Below are positions 35,988-43,224 of a DNA stretch of 64,000 nt, piece by piece. Made by a program: the position numbers and the translations under genes. Within the stretch, counting starts at the first letter, position 1. Every line of letters begins with the position of its first letter. The stretch is from JAHJDO01 sp964437505 (lineage in GTDB: Bacteria > JAHJDO01): positions 40,079 through 104,078 of the forward strand of contig CAYTGU010000004.1 in NCBI GenBank assembly GCA_964437505.1. The letters are read 5' to 3'. The notes under the pieces were generated by a model that ran no database searches, was not told where the DNA came from, and was given only the letters and a program-made list of their open reading frames with translations.

Positions 35988-36528
35988 TTCGCTAGTTGTT
36001 GGCACTGTTGCCAGATTATCCAGGCAGAAGGGAATAGAATATCTCCTGCATGCAGCTGAAAGAGTAATTAAAAAATTTCCTGATGTTACATTTATCATTG
36101 CAGGCAAAGGCCCTCTGGAATCTCAGTTAAAAGAATTATCAATTAAGCTTGGCATCTCGGACAAAGTTAAGTTTCTTGGTTTTAGCGATGATATTCCGGA
36201 ACTATTATCTGTTATAGATATTTTTGTTTTACCTTCTTTATGGGAAGGAATGCCAAATGTAGTCTTAGAAGCGATGGCAGCAGGGAAACCAGTTATTGCA
36301 ACTGATACAGGAGGATCAAAAGACATTATAGACAGCGGCATAAATGGTGTGTTGGTGGAACCTGAAAATTCAGAAGCGCTTGCTGAAGCTATCCTAGCGC
36401 TCTTAGGAGATCCTGCGCAAAGACAAAGATTAGGAGAATCTGCAAGAGAGAAAGTTAAAGAAAGATTTCCTATTGATAAGATGGTTTCCAAAACAGAACA
36501 AATTTATACTAAACTTTTGAATCAATGA
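35974..36528 (+). CDS. glycosyltransferase family 4, C-terminal half (split gene)
   Basis: The ORF encodes the nucleotide-sugar-binding half of a GT4 enzyme: SLVVGTVARLSRQKGIEYLL, FIIAGKGPLESQL, FLGFSDDIPELL, and the EGMPNVVLEAMAAGKPVIATDTGG donor site with the ExxxxxxxE spacing. ATG 35974 has GAGG 9 bases upstream, so independent translation is possible. Relative to whole family members, about 15-20 residues between NGI and VVGTVARL are missing and the frame changes. A deletion/frameshift is the simplest explanation; an assembly error is an alternative. Confidence 0.75.
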   Translation: MEFPDSLVVGTVARLSRQKGIEYLLHAAERVIKKFPDVTFIIAGKGPLESQLKELSIKLGISDKVKFLGFSDDIPELLSVIDIFVLPSLWEGMPNVVLEAMAAGKPVIATDTGGSKDIIDSGINGVLVEPENSEALAEAILALLGDPAQRQRLGESAREKVKERFPIDKMVSKTEQIYTKLLNQ

Positions 36529-36545
36529 TTCTTGAATTTATCATC

Positions 36546-36575
36546 TTGACATAAAGCAATATTTATCGCTATACT
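36546..36575 (+). promoter_or_regulatory. promoter of the tRNA-Asn gene
   Basis: TTGACA (36546-36551), 18 bases and TATACT (36570-36575) lie 13 bases before the mature tRNA 5' end. Confidence 0.75.
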
Positions 36576-36588
36576 CCACATACAAAAT

Positions 36589-36664
36589 TCCTCGGTAGCT
36601 CAATTGGTAGAGCACTTGGCTGTTAACCAGGGGGTTGCTGGTTCGAGTCCAGCCCGAGGAGCCA
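36589..36664 (+). tRNA. tRNA-Asn (GTT), CCA encoded
   Basis: The acceptor stem TCCTCGG pairs with CCGAGGA, followed by discriminator G and an encoded CCA. The D arm (AGCTCAATTGGTAGAGC), the anticodon loop CTGTTAA with anticodon GTT at 36622-36624, and the T arm (CTGGTTCGAGTCCAG) are all regular. It is the boundary between the housekeeping-type genes to the left and the accessory region to the right, and tRNA 3' ends are common integration sites. No integrase or duplicated tRNA 3' end was found by eye. Confidence 0.97.
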
Positions 36665-36674
36665 TACAATTTCT

Positions 36675-36709
36675 CTCCCCATCGCAACCGCTTGCTTTAG
36701 CTGGCGGTT
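36675..36709 (+). repeat. REP-like palindromic repeat, copy 1
   Basis: This is the first of three same-orientation copies of an element that is identical over 33 bases (CTCCCCATCGCAACCGC...AGCTGGCGG). Its second part folds as an imperfect hairpin: AACCGC pairs with GCGGTT and the inner GC with GC around a short loop. It lies 11 bases past the tRNA CCA end. Confidence 0.8.
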
Positions 36710-36819
36710 TATATCTTTTTTGTTTAAGCCTTGTTTTTTCTAAAAATAGGAAGGATATTTTCGGATTTTTTGAAGGTTCGTTAGATATTGAAAAGGTCGC
36801 TGCCAAATTTATGCTTCAT

Positions 36820-36993
36820 TTATGCTGGCGCATTTACGGTCATTGTTCCGTCAGGAAGTTCATAATAAATTTTTTTGTTTTTAGAATAGACACTTGGCAA
36901 TCCTTTTTTGCGATTTTCCTCTTGCGCCTTTTTAACAGCTCTGGTACCAATTTTCGTTACCTTCAACAATAATTCATAATCTTCTTTTTTCAT
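36820..36993 (-). CDS. small zeta-toxin-associated protein (57 aa)
   Basis: The 57-residue ORF starts directly after the zeta-toxin stop codon (TAG ATG), so it is translated from the same message. It reads MKKEDYELLLKVTKIG..., with VKKAQEENRKKGLPSVYS and IYYELPDGT later in the chain. I recognise the AQEENRxxGxPxVYSxNxxxYYELPDG pattern as that of a small protein commonly encoded beside chromosomal zeta-like kinases. It may be the antitoxin or an accessory protein; that is inference. Confidence 0.7.
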   Translation of the reverse strand: MKKEDYELLLKVTKIGTRAVKKAQEENRKKGLPSVYSKNKKIYYELPDGTMTVNAPA

Positions 36994-37557
36994 CTAAGAC
37001 ACCTCCCTTGTAAATAGAGAAAAATATTCTTCATTAATGACATCCACTTCATTTCCTGTGCCAACTGCCACCTGCAAAAATTCATCTTTGCTGTTAAAAA
37101 ACATCTCCCAATTATGAACCTTTTTTCTGTAAATGTTCCAAAAATTATTTATACTTCTTCCGAATCGGCGTGTTATGTCTTCTTGTGATATAGCATGCCC
37201 ACCTTTTTTAACTCGGATATCTATCCTATGGATTGCTTCCTCAATGCTTTCTAAATATATATAAATCAATATTATTTTATAGCCGTTATTTTTAATCTTA
37301 TCAATAATTTTAATTAGATACTTCCCAGACAAAGTTGTTTCAATGGCGAAAGAATCTTTCTTAAGAATACAATTTTCTATTTCGGCAAAAAATATTTTCC
37401 CTGCTTTTAATCTCATTTTCTCTAATCTACTTGGAGACAATGCCTTCGCAATTTCATCAGCATTAATAAAAACAAGGTTTGTGTTTTTAACAAATTCTTT
37501 TGCGAATGTTGTTTTTCCGCTCCCATTCGGACCTGCAATAATATACGCCACTTTCAC
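36994..37557 (-). CDS. zeta-toxin-family kinase
   Basis: The 187-residue P-loop protein begins MKVAYIIAGPNGSGKTTFAKEF, with Walker A GPNGSGKT at residues 9-16, then FINADEIAKAL and AIETTLSGK, the zeta-toxin layout. Characterised zeta toxins phosphorylate UDP-N-acetylglucosamine and poison cell-wall synthesis; chromosomal members of this AAA-like group are less studied. GTG 37557 is chosen because GAGAGG lies 6 bases upstream and the family starts just before the P-loop; an upstream ATG would add 16 residues. A small protein gene follows directly. The module is bracketed by REP-like copies 1 and 2. Confidence 0.85.
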   Translation of the reverse strand: MKVAYIIAGPNGSGKTTFAKEFVKNTNLVFINADEIAKALSPSRLEKMRLKAGKIFFAEIENCILKKDSFAIETTLSGKYLIKIIDKIKNNGYKIILIYIYLESIEEAIHRIDIRVKKGGHAISQEDITRRFGRSINNFWNIYRKKVHNWEMFFNSKDEFLQVAVGTGNEVDVINEEYFSLFTREVS

Positions 37558-37593
37558 AGTGAACCTCTCTACATAACTTAGAAACTTTTTTAT

Positions 37594-37622
37594 ATTATAG
37601 AACACTCAGAATATTTAAACAA
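37594..37622 (-). promoter_or_regulatory. sigma70-type promoter of the zeta-toxin module
   Basis: On the minus strand TTGTTT (37622-37617) is followed after 17 bases by a perfect TATAAT (37599-37594), 37 bases before the GTG start. Confidence 0.6.
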
Positions 37623-37663
37623 ACAATTTCCCTTTCACGATACGGATGAAACAGTCTGTTGTC

Positions 37664-37699
37664 CTCCCCATCGCAACCGCTTGCTTTAGCTGGCGGGTT
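37664..37699 (+). repeat. REP-like palindromic repeat, copy 2
   Basis: This is the same 33-base element as at 36675, with one extra G in the distal arm (GCGGGTT). It lies just past the 3' end of the sulfatase gene, whose last codons touch it. Confidence 0.8.
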
Positions 37700-39401
37700 A
37701 TCTGCTTTTATCGGAAAAAGGCCGGTCCACCGGGTCGGTTACGGGTTTCCACTTAGGCCATATCCCTTTCCATATGTACTCCACGTTTGAATTAGATTTA
37801 GCCGTTCCCCCTTTCCATAGATCATATTTTGGATTAGAATATTTGTCGAAAAAATCAGTAAGCTTTTTGTTAAGTTTATTTTTGATTTCTGAGTATTTCG
37901 GGTTATCGGCCAGATTTTTAGTTTCACCGGGATCAGCCTTTATCTCATACAGTTCATCACCGTAGGATGGTGGTGCGAACATCTCCATGACCATTTTAAA
38001 GTTAGGGTATTTACTCAGGGTTTTAATCATTTCTTTTGAGTGTTCTTCTTTACTGAAAAGCTTTTCAACAACTATCGGACATCTTTTAATGTACTTCCAT
38101 TTATCTGTACGAATCGCCCTTGTAACTTCCTGTTCCATGAATATCGCGTTACGGTCCCACACCGTCTTTACGTCTTTCAATAAAGGAGTAATATCTTTCC
38201 CTGGCGTACCGCTTATTTTAATATCCTGCAAACCGGCATAACCTAGCACAGTCGGGAAAAGATCATAATCATTCACCAGTGTATCCGTTTTTTGTCCGGC
38301 AGGAATATTGCCCTTGTGTCGAAATATTAGGGGTACCCTTATAGGCGTTTCGTAAAGGTTGGAAGGAATAGAATTTTCGGTTTGTCCCCAGAACCCTTTC
38401 TGTCCGTATGCTATCCCTTGATCGGATGTAAAAATCACCAGTGTATTTTCATCAAGTCCTTTTTTCTTAAGGGCTTCAAGAACCTTACCGACACCATCGT
38501 CCACAAGTGTTATCTGTGAAGCCAGATTCCGTATGGAATCCTGGTCATTAAGCATAGAGTTAAGAGTTTTTATCCAATTAGCGTGACCAGTCCCATAGTG
38601 TTCTTCAGCCTGGAGTATATAGTCCATCATCATCTTATTCGTTGCCTCTTGAGGCGAATATCGCATCTCTTTTCCTTCGTACATCCCGGCAAAACGATTT
38701 TTTGCCGGACCGTAAATTGACGGAGGCAAACTGTAAGGTGCGTCGTAAGCTAGATAAATAAAGAAAGGTTTTTTACCATCATATCTCTCGATATATTCAA
38801 CGGCTTTTTTTGTCCAGAAGTCCGTAAGATGCCCCTTGTGCTTGTAAGTATTATCGTTGTCTATTATCTCGTTTCCGTAAAAGCACCATGTATGTCCGTC
38901 AGGAAAGGTAACCCAATCATCAAATTCAAGGTGCGGTTTATATGGCACGCCCAGGTGAAATTTGCCTATTAAGGCAGTTTGATATCCCGCGTCCGACAGT
39001 GTCTGGGGCATTGTTCGAAATTCACTTATAGCACACCAGTTTTTCGGCCATTCTTTCTGGAGCTGATCGGACAGTTGCGTGTGAACTCCGTGCTGAGAAG
39101 GCATGAGTGCCGTCATTATCGAAGCTCTTGTAGGCGAACACATGCCGTTGCACGCAAAAGCGTTTGAAAACTGCACTCCTTCCGAGGCAAGCCTGTCAAT
39201 GTTGGGAGTAGATATTTCCTCGTTACCGTAACAGCCTATTAATGAAGGTGACTGATTATCGGTAAGAATGAACAAGATATTCAATGATTTTTTATCATTA
39301 TCTTTCGCCAAAGAATACTCTGTTCTCAATGCGCTGAACATTGTAATTATTACCGTTATGGTAATTATCCTGAACGCTCTGGCAATCATAAACATTAACA
39401 T
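37698..39401 (-). CDS. secreted sulfatase (arylsulfatase family)
   Basis: The 567-residue enzyme has an N-terminal signal peptide or anchor (MLMFMIARAFRIITITVIITMFSALR), then the sulfatase start NILFILTDNQSPSLIGCYG. The formylglycine motif is CSPTR with Cys88, so it needs a formylglycine-generating maturase not encoded here. TPNIDRLASEGVQF, GKFHLG and FTSDQG are further signatures. ATG 39401 is preferred over the longer TTG frame at 39434, which runs into the REP-like copy 3; AGGAG lies 4 bases before 39401 and 10 before the next ATG (39395). It probably removes sulfate from polysaccharides or other esters outside the cytoplasm; the substrate is unknown. Confidence 0.92.
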   Translation of the reverse strand: MLMFMIARAFRIITITVIITMFSALRTEYSLAKDNDKKSLNILFILTDNQSPSLIGCYGNEEISTPNIDRLASEGVQFSNAFACNGMCSPTRASIMTALMPSQHGVHTQLSDQLQKEWPKNWCAISEFRTMPQTLSDAGYQTALIGKFHLGVPYKPHLEFDDWVTFPDGHTWCFYGNEIIDNDNTYKHKGHLTDFWTKKAVEYIERYDGKKPFFIYLAYDAPYSLPPSIYGPAKNRFAGMYEGKEMRYSPQEATNKMMMDYILQAEEHYGTGHANWIKTLNSMLNDQDSIRNLASQITLVDDGVGKVLEALKKKGLDENTLVIFTSDQGIAYGQKGFWGQTENSIPSNLYETPIRVPLIFRHKGNIPAGQKTDTLVNDYDLFPTVLGYAGLQDIKISGTPGKDITPLLKDVKTVWDRNAIFMEQEVTRAIRTDKWKYIKRCPIVVEKLFSKEEHSKEMIKTLSKYPNFKMVMEMFAPPSYGDELYEIKADPGETKNLADNPKYSEIKNKLNKKLTDFFDKYSNPKYDLWKGGTAKSNSNVEYIWKGIWPKWKPVTDPVDRPFSDKSR

Positions 39402-39421
39402 TTTACTCCTGACCCCCTCCC

Positions 39422-39456
39422 CTCCCCATCGCAACCGCTTGCTTTAGCTGGCGGTT
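39422..39456 (+). repeat. REP-like palindromic repeat, copy 3
   Basis: The 33-base core is identical to copies 1 and 2, in the same orientation. It sits between the sulfatase start and the 3' end of the next hypothetical gene, so the sulfatase is bracketed by copies 2 and 3. Confidence 0.8.
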
Positions 39457-40156
39457 ATCTGGGCGCTTCCATTTGCTTTGTTGTGTTATTCTCCGGTCTG
39501 ATTGGAGAATCCAGTGTTTTTGGGATTTCTTTCTCGCCATCCTTACTGATATTATAGACCAGGTAAAATTTGTGTTGTCTATTAATCTCTACAACGATAA
39601 TTGTCTTGTTTTTTATCATTTGAAATTTCAGTGAGTGAACGTATCGGCCTTTGGCATGATAAATTGGACTTGAAATTACAAATCCCTTACCTTCAAAATA
39701 TGTAGTTGGCTGCACCTCTAAAAATTTGGTTACCCCGTTAGCCCGAAAACATTCATCTAGAGCCTGCATTCCTTCTTTAATGGTATTTTTTTCTAAATAA
39801 ATGATAATAGTTGTATCTTTAGCTGGATATTTTGAATTGTTCTCTACCGCGAAATAAGGCTCAATTTCTTTCGTTTTCGATTTTATTTTGCATGTCTTAC
39901 CCGGAGAGTAATTTTTTCCATCTATCATTAGCGAAAAATCATTGGGGAATAGCGCTTCTACTATTTCTTCTGTTGACTTTTCTGTGAGTGTGTTCAACTG
40001 CTCAGTAGCCAACTTATGGAAAAAGAAAGTGACACCTACAGTTACAAGAAAACCAATAATTACATATTTAAGTAGGAATACGATCGCATTTTTGCTCCAG
40101 TTCTTCAAATTATTCTTTGTAATGCGTTTTGTCTTTTCACTTTGTTTTTTGCTCAT
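39455..40156 (-). CDS. hypothetical membrane-anchored protein
   Basis: I do not recognise the family. The 233-residue product has a short basic cytoplasmic N-terminus, one membrane segment (about 27-47, IVFLLKYVIIGFLVTVGVTFFF) and a beta-rich extracytoplasmic domain (FAVENNSKYPAKDTTIIIYLEK; KGFVISSPIYHAKGRYVHSLKFQM). The domain recalls membrane-anchored Ig-like or periplasmic ligand-binding modules, but no motif is decisive. The C-terminus ends in the REP-like element. No clear SD is seen before the ATG. Confidence 0.65.
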   Translation of the reverse strand: MSKKQSEKTKRITKNNLKNWSKNAIVFLLKYVIIGFLVTVGVTFFFHKLATEQLNTLTEKSTEEIVEALFPNDFSLMIDGKNYSPGKTCKIKSKTKEIEPYFAVENNSKYPAKDTTIIIYLEKNTIKEGMQALDECFRANGVTKFLEVQPTTYFEGKGFVISSPIYHAKGRYVHSLKFQMIKNKTIIVVEINRQHKFYLVYNISKDGEKEIPKTLDSPIRPENNTTKQMEAPR

Positions 40157-40193
40157 ATTATTTATTTTTCTACATAAAGATTTCTCAATTTAT

Positions 40194-40478
40194 TTAAATA
40201 TTTTCCTTTTCCTCCCAGCTGAGGATTTTGAATCCGAGCTTTTGGATTCTCTCCTTAGTATTCGCAACAATCTGATCGAGATTCGAACCGACGATTTCCC
40301 CTAAATCGTGAGGGTTCCTGTAAAGAATCGGATCGGAGCCATTGTGCTGTCGAGGCAAACAGTTCTCGATTCTGGTTAGTTTCGCACAAAGAGATTTGTC
40401 ATCTAGATTTTCGAGAATCTCCAGCTCGAATCCGTTATTATCGTTTGCAAGACAGAAAAACTCTTTGATCTTGCTCAT
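40194..40478 (-). CDS. hypothetical protein (94 aa)
   Basis: I do not recognise this small soluble protein (MSKIKEFFCLANDNNGFELE...). It has a good SD (AGGAG, 8 bases before the ATG) and normal codon structure, so it is probably real. No membrane segment, signal peptide or catalytic motif is visible. It lies downstream of the restriction-modification operon on the same strand, 70 bases after the nuclease gene, and might belong to that cluster. Confidence 0.55.
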   Translation of the reverse strand: MSKIKEFFCLANDNNGFELEILENLDDKSLCAKLTRIENCLPRQHNGSDPILYRNPHDLGEIVGSNLDQIVANTKERIQKLGFKILSWEEKENI

Positions 40479-40548
40479 CTTTGCTTCTCCTTTTTCATTT
40501 TTTTAAGAAAAGGTCGCTGTCTCGTTTATCGCCCCCTGCACTCCGCGA

Positions 40549-41646
40549 TTATAGATATCCGAAACGCTTCTGAGTGCTTACTCGCGTCTGACACAAAGCT
40601 ACCTGCCTTCTATGTGCGACACTACCTGATGCTTGTAGGGTAATTTCATATTCTGCTTGGCCAGTATTCCTTTTTTGAATTACAATAATATCCCCTGGTT
40701 TTCCGTTGCGCTTTATGAGTTCACATTGCAATCTAAATTCCTTTTTTCTATCATAATAATATATGCGCATAAGAACTCTTTGCGATGGCCTACTAGACAA
40801 GTTTACAATTGCATTTGCATAGCGTTGTGGATAACCTCCTCCAGATAAAGTAAATGAATGGGGCCATTCCCAAAAAGCAGGATTTTGTTTTAATGCCGTA
40901 ACTGGAATTAAAATAACTGGGTCTTGGCTGCGTGAACTAACATCAAATGCTGAGAGCGTCATTGCAAAATTTTCTTTAAATGATGGAATATTTACCGCTG
41001 CTGCCGTTGCAACAGGAGGTAATGGTTTTAATTTTTTCTTTGTCTTGAAAGGTAAATCATTTGATATTTTCTCAATGATGTCTTTGAAAGGTTTTTGTTT
41101 GCGTTCGTCAACTACTGAACCACTCTCCAACAATTTTTTAAGCAAAGTCAATTCACACTTTTTTGTGTTTTCATCATTCAAAAGATTATCCCAATAATCA
41201 GAAACTTGTTTCTGAAAATCTTTTGCGTTTTTTGAACTGTCGAGTGTTACACCTATGTTAGCTTCATAGTTTAAGAAGAAACCACCTGCTGTAAAGTTTG
41301 ATGAACCAACAATGACTTTTTTAATTTCTCTGTTTCCGAACAGATATACTTTCGGGTGAAAGGTGATGTCAAAATTTTTATCGTGATGAACAAACAGATT
41401 TTCTTTCGCAAAAGTTTTCAGATTTACCAAGGCCTGATAAGATGTAAAGTTTTGGTCAATTCCCGCAATTACAGATATCTTGCCACCGTTGTTTGCAAAA
41501 TCTGAAAGCTCATTGTAAATTCTGCTTATGCCTGAATTTCGTGAATATGCTACGGCAACTTTGAAGTCGGAATATTTTCCGCTTCTTAAATTTTTGGCAA
41601 TTTCTTCTCCTGCTGTGTTCTCATGCGTTAAAAGTGTTAGCTCCAT
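40549..41646 (-). CDS. PLD-family restriction endonuclease-like protein
   Basis: The 365-residue protein has one phospholipase-D-type nuclease domain: FHPKVYLFG with the HxK pair His97/Lys99, then VGSSNFTAGG supplying the Ser/Asn of the second half-motif. A C-terminal domain (about 230-365) could provide DNA recognition. The architecture resembles type IIS enzymes of the BfiI/NgoFVII group, which cut without metal. It is the third gene of an operon with two SPPY-type DNA methyltransferases, 1-5 bases apart, which supports a restriction role. Specificity is unknown. Confidence 0.82.
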   Translation of the reverse strand: MELTLLTHENTAGEEIAKNLRSGKYSDFKVAVAYSRNSGISRIYNELSDFANNGGKISVIAGIDQNFTSYQALVNLKTFAKENLFVHHDKNFDITFHPKVYLFGNREIKKVIVGSSNFTAGGFFLNYEANIGVTLDSSKNAKDFQKQVSDYWDNLLNDENTKKCELTLLKKLLESGSVVDERKQKPFKDIIEKISNDLPFKTKKKLKPLPPVATAAAVNIPSFKENFAMTLSAFDVSSRSQDPVILIPVTALKQNPAFWEWPHSFTLSGGGYPQRYANAIVNLSSRPSQRVLMRIYYYDRKKEFRLQCELIKRNGKPGDIIVIQKRNTGQAEYEITLQASGSVAHRRQVALCQTRVSTQKRFGYL

Positions 41647-41647
41647 A

Positions 41648-43219
41648 TTATTTGCCTTGTAATACTAAAATTGATTCCGTATTGATAGAATTTTTTGAGT
41701 GAATCATATATGACTGCGGCACTTTCATGCAAATCTTCTCTACAAGTTTGAAATTATTCTGCTCTGCAATTAAGCCAACAAAATCGTCAGTCGCAATATC
41801 AATGCTTTCACCCCCTGCTTTTGTTCGGTTGTTGCCCACAACAAAAAAAGCAAACTTGTTTTTCTTCAACACTTGTGAAACCTGATTTATTCCCTGGTGC
41901 ATGTCAAGAAAATATTTATAAAGTAATGCTGCTGTGTTCTTCCGTCTGAAACCAACATTTGAATTTTTATTGAGCAAATAAATTTTCTGCAACAAGGAAA
42001 TAATCTCTTTCGGCAAAACGGAAGATTTAAAATTTGCTTCAAGTTCTTTATCAAGAACCACTCGTTTTGATTTTGTGATTTCTCTGTTGCCGATTAAAGT
42101 TTTTTCCAACTTTCTGAAACTTTTCTTGTCAGTGTAACCAAAAGCGAAAAGCGAAAGCCGGTCTGTGTCCACATAAGGTAATGCGGTTGCATAGGGTGGT
42201 GATGTAATCACCACATCAACTGAATTCTTTGTCAGGTTTGCACTTTTCATCAGTGTTCTGATGTCGCCTAAATAATTTTGAACATTGGATTGCAACTCAA
42301 AGCGGTTAAGCAATAGAAACTTTTCAAGGTTTGAAATTTGCGCAACAAGATTTTTCTTAAAAGTTTCTATCAGGTTTTCAGGCGGTGTGTCTGCTCTCCG
42401 TCTGATTCTTAATTGTGCCGGGTCTTGAAAAGAAAAATCTCTCAGCAAATTACTCAGAACAACTTTTGAAAAAAGTTGTGATATTTCATTTGCCAATGAC
42501 TTAATGATTTCCTGAATTGAAATTACTTTTTTTAAATTGTCTTCAGGAAACCAGTTTTGTAAATATTCTGTATCAAGTGTGTTTCCATAATCTTCAATAT
42601 TTATTTTTTCCCAGCCCGAATCTTTTTCGATATTTTCAAATGCTTTTCTGGTTTCGACTAATTCTTTTTGATTTAATAAAATGCTTTTCACTTTGGCCTT
42701 AGCTAAAAGAAAAGCAATTGGATTGATGTCAACACCAACTGCATTTGCGCCGAATAAAAAACTTTCAACCAATGTAGTCCCGCTTCCGCAAAACGGGTCT
42801 AAAACTGTGTCGCCTTTTTTGATACCAGCATAATTCATAAATGCTTTTGCAAGCTGTGGATAAAATCTGCCCTTGTATTCGTGAAGCGAATGAGTGAGGT
42901 AGCGAATCTCTCTCGACTTGTTTGGTCTTATGTCGTTAAAAAGATTTGGTTCAAAGTTTTGATAACTTTCAACTACGGCTTGGTCTGTTAAAATATATGA
43001 TTTGTCCGACTTTGCATTTTGATAATGAAACTCACTGTAAAAAGTTAGCTTCTTTAATTTGGCTTCGTCAAGCAGTTTTTTTGATGAAAACGAAATTCCA
43101 TCTTCAGTAACCGATTTGTTTTTCACTGTCGGAAATTGGTTTTCAAACTCCTTTATTGCAAGTTCTTTTTCGTAGTCTCGGAGTTTGTATCGCGAAAAAT
43201 AGATTTGGTATTTATACAT
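41648..43219 (-). CDS. DNA methyltransferase (SPPY type), second of the pair
   Basis: The 523-residue enzyme has the AdoMet-binding motif VLDPFCGSGTTLVE (141-149) followed about 200 residues later by the catalytic ITSPPYATALPY (Ser340-Tyr343). SPPY is typical of N4-cytosine methylation, though some N6-adenine enzymes have it. The long segment between the motifs could hold the target-recognition domain. It lies 5 bases after the other methyltransferase gene and 1 base before the nuclease gene. Two methyltransferases are expected when a type IIS enzyme recognises an asymmetric site. Confidence 0.9.
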   Translation of the reverse strand: MYKYQIYFSRYKLRDYEKELAIKEFENQFPTVKNKSVTEDGISFSSKKLLDEAKLKKLTFYSEFHYQNAKSDKSYILTDQAVVESYQNFEPNLFNDIRPNKSREIRYLTHSLHEYKGRFYPQLAKAFMNYAGIKKGDTVLDPFCGSGTTLVESFLFGANAVGVDINPIAFLLAKAKVKSILLNQKELVETRKAFENIEKDSGWEKINIEDYGNTLDTEYLQNWFPEDNLKKVISIQEIIKSLANEISQLFSKVVLSNLLRDFSFQDPAQLRIRRRADTPPENLIETFKKNLVAQISNLEKFLLLNRFELQSNVQNYLGDIRTLMKSANLTKNSVDVVITSPPYATALPYVDTDRLSLFAFGYTDKKSFRKLEKTLIGNREITKSKRVVLDKELEANFKSSVLPKEIISLLQKIYLLNKNSNVGFRRKNTAALLYKYFLDMHQGINQVSQVLKKNKFAFFVVGNNRTKAGGESIDIATDDFVGLIAEQNNFKLVEKICMKVPQSYMIHSKNSINTESILVLQGK

Positions 43220-43224
43220 GGCGG

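Noticed and set aside
36604..36972. Open frame of 122 codons on the plus strand after the glycosyltransferase
   Set aside because: It runs through the tRNA-Asn gene and the REP-like repeat and lies antisense to the 57-aa gene; no protein pattern is visible.
36675..39456. Integron gene-cassette array with attC sites, suggested by gene/repeat/gene alternation
   Set aside because: The repeats are only about 35 bases, lack RYYYAAC and GTTRRRY core sites, and no integrase is present.
36675..39456. CRISPR array
   Set aside because: Three repeats are spaced by whole genes of about 1 and 1.8 kb, not by short unique spacers.
40261..40320. tRNA-like fragment (GATTCGAACC...) in the 94-aa gene
   Set aside because: No acceptor or D-arm pairing can be formed; the match is limited to a T-loop-like word inside a coding frame.
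36785..40520. Shared word AAAAGGTCGCTG at about 36791 and 40507 as a possible attachment-site pair
   Set aside because: Only 12 bases match and the flanks diverge at once; chance is a sufficient explanation.
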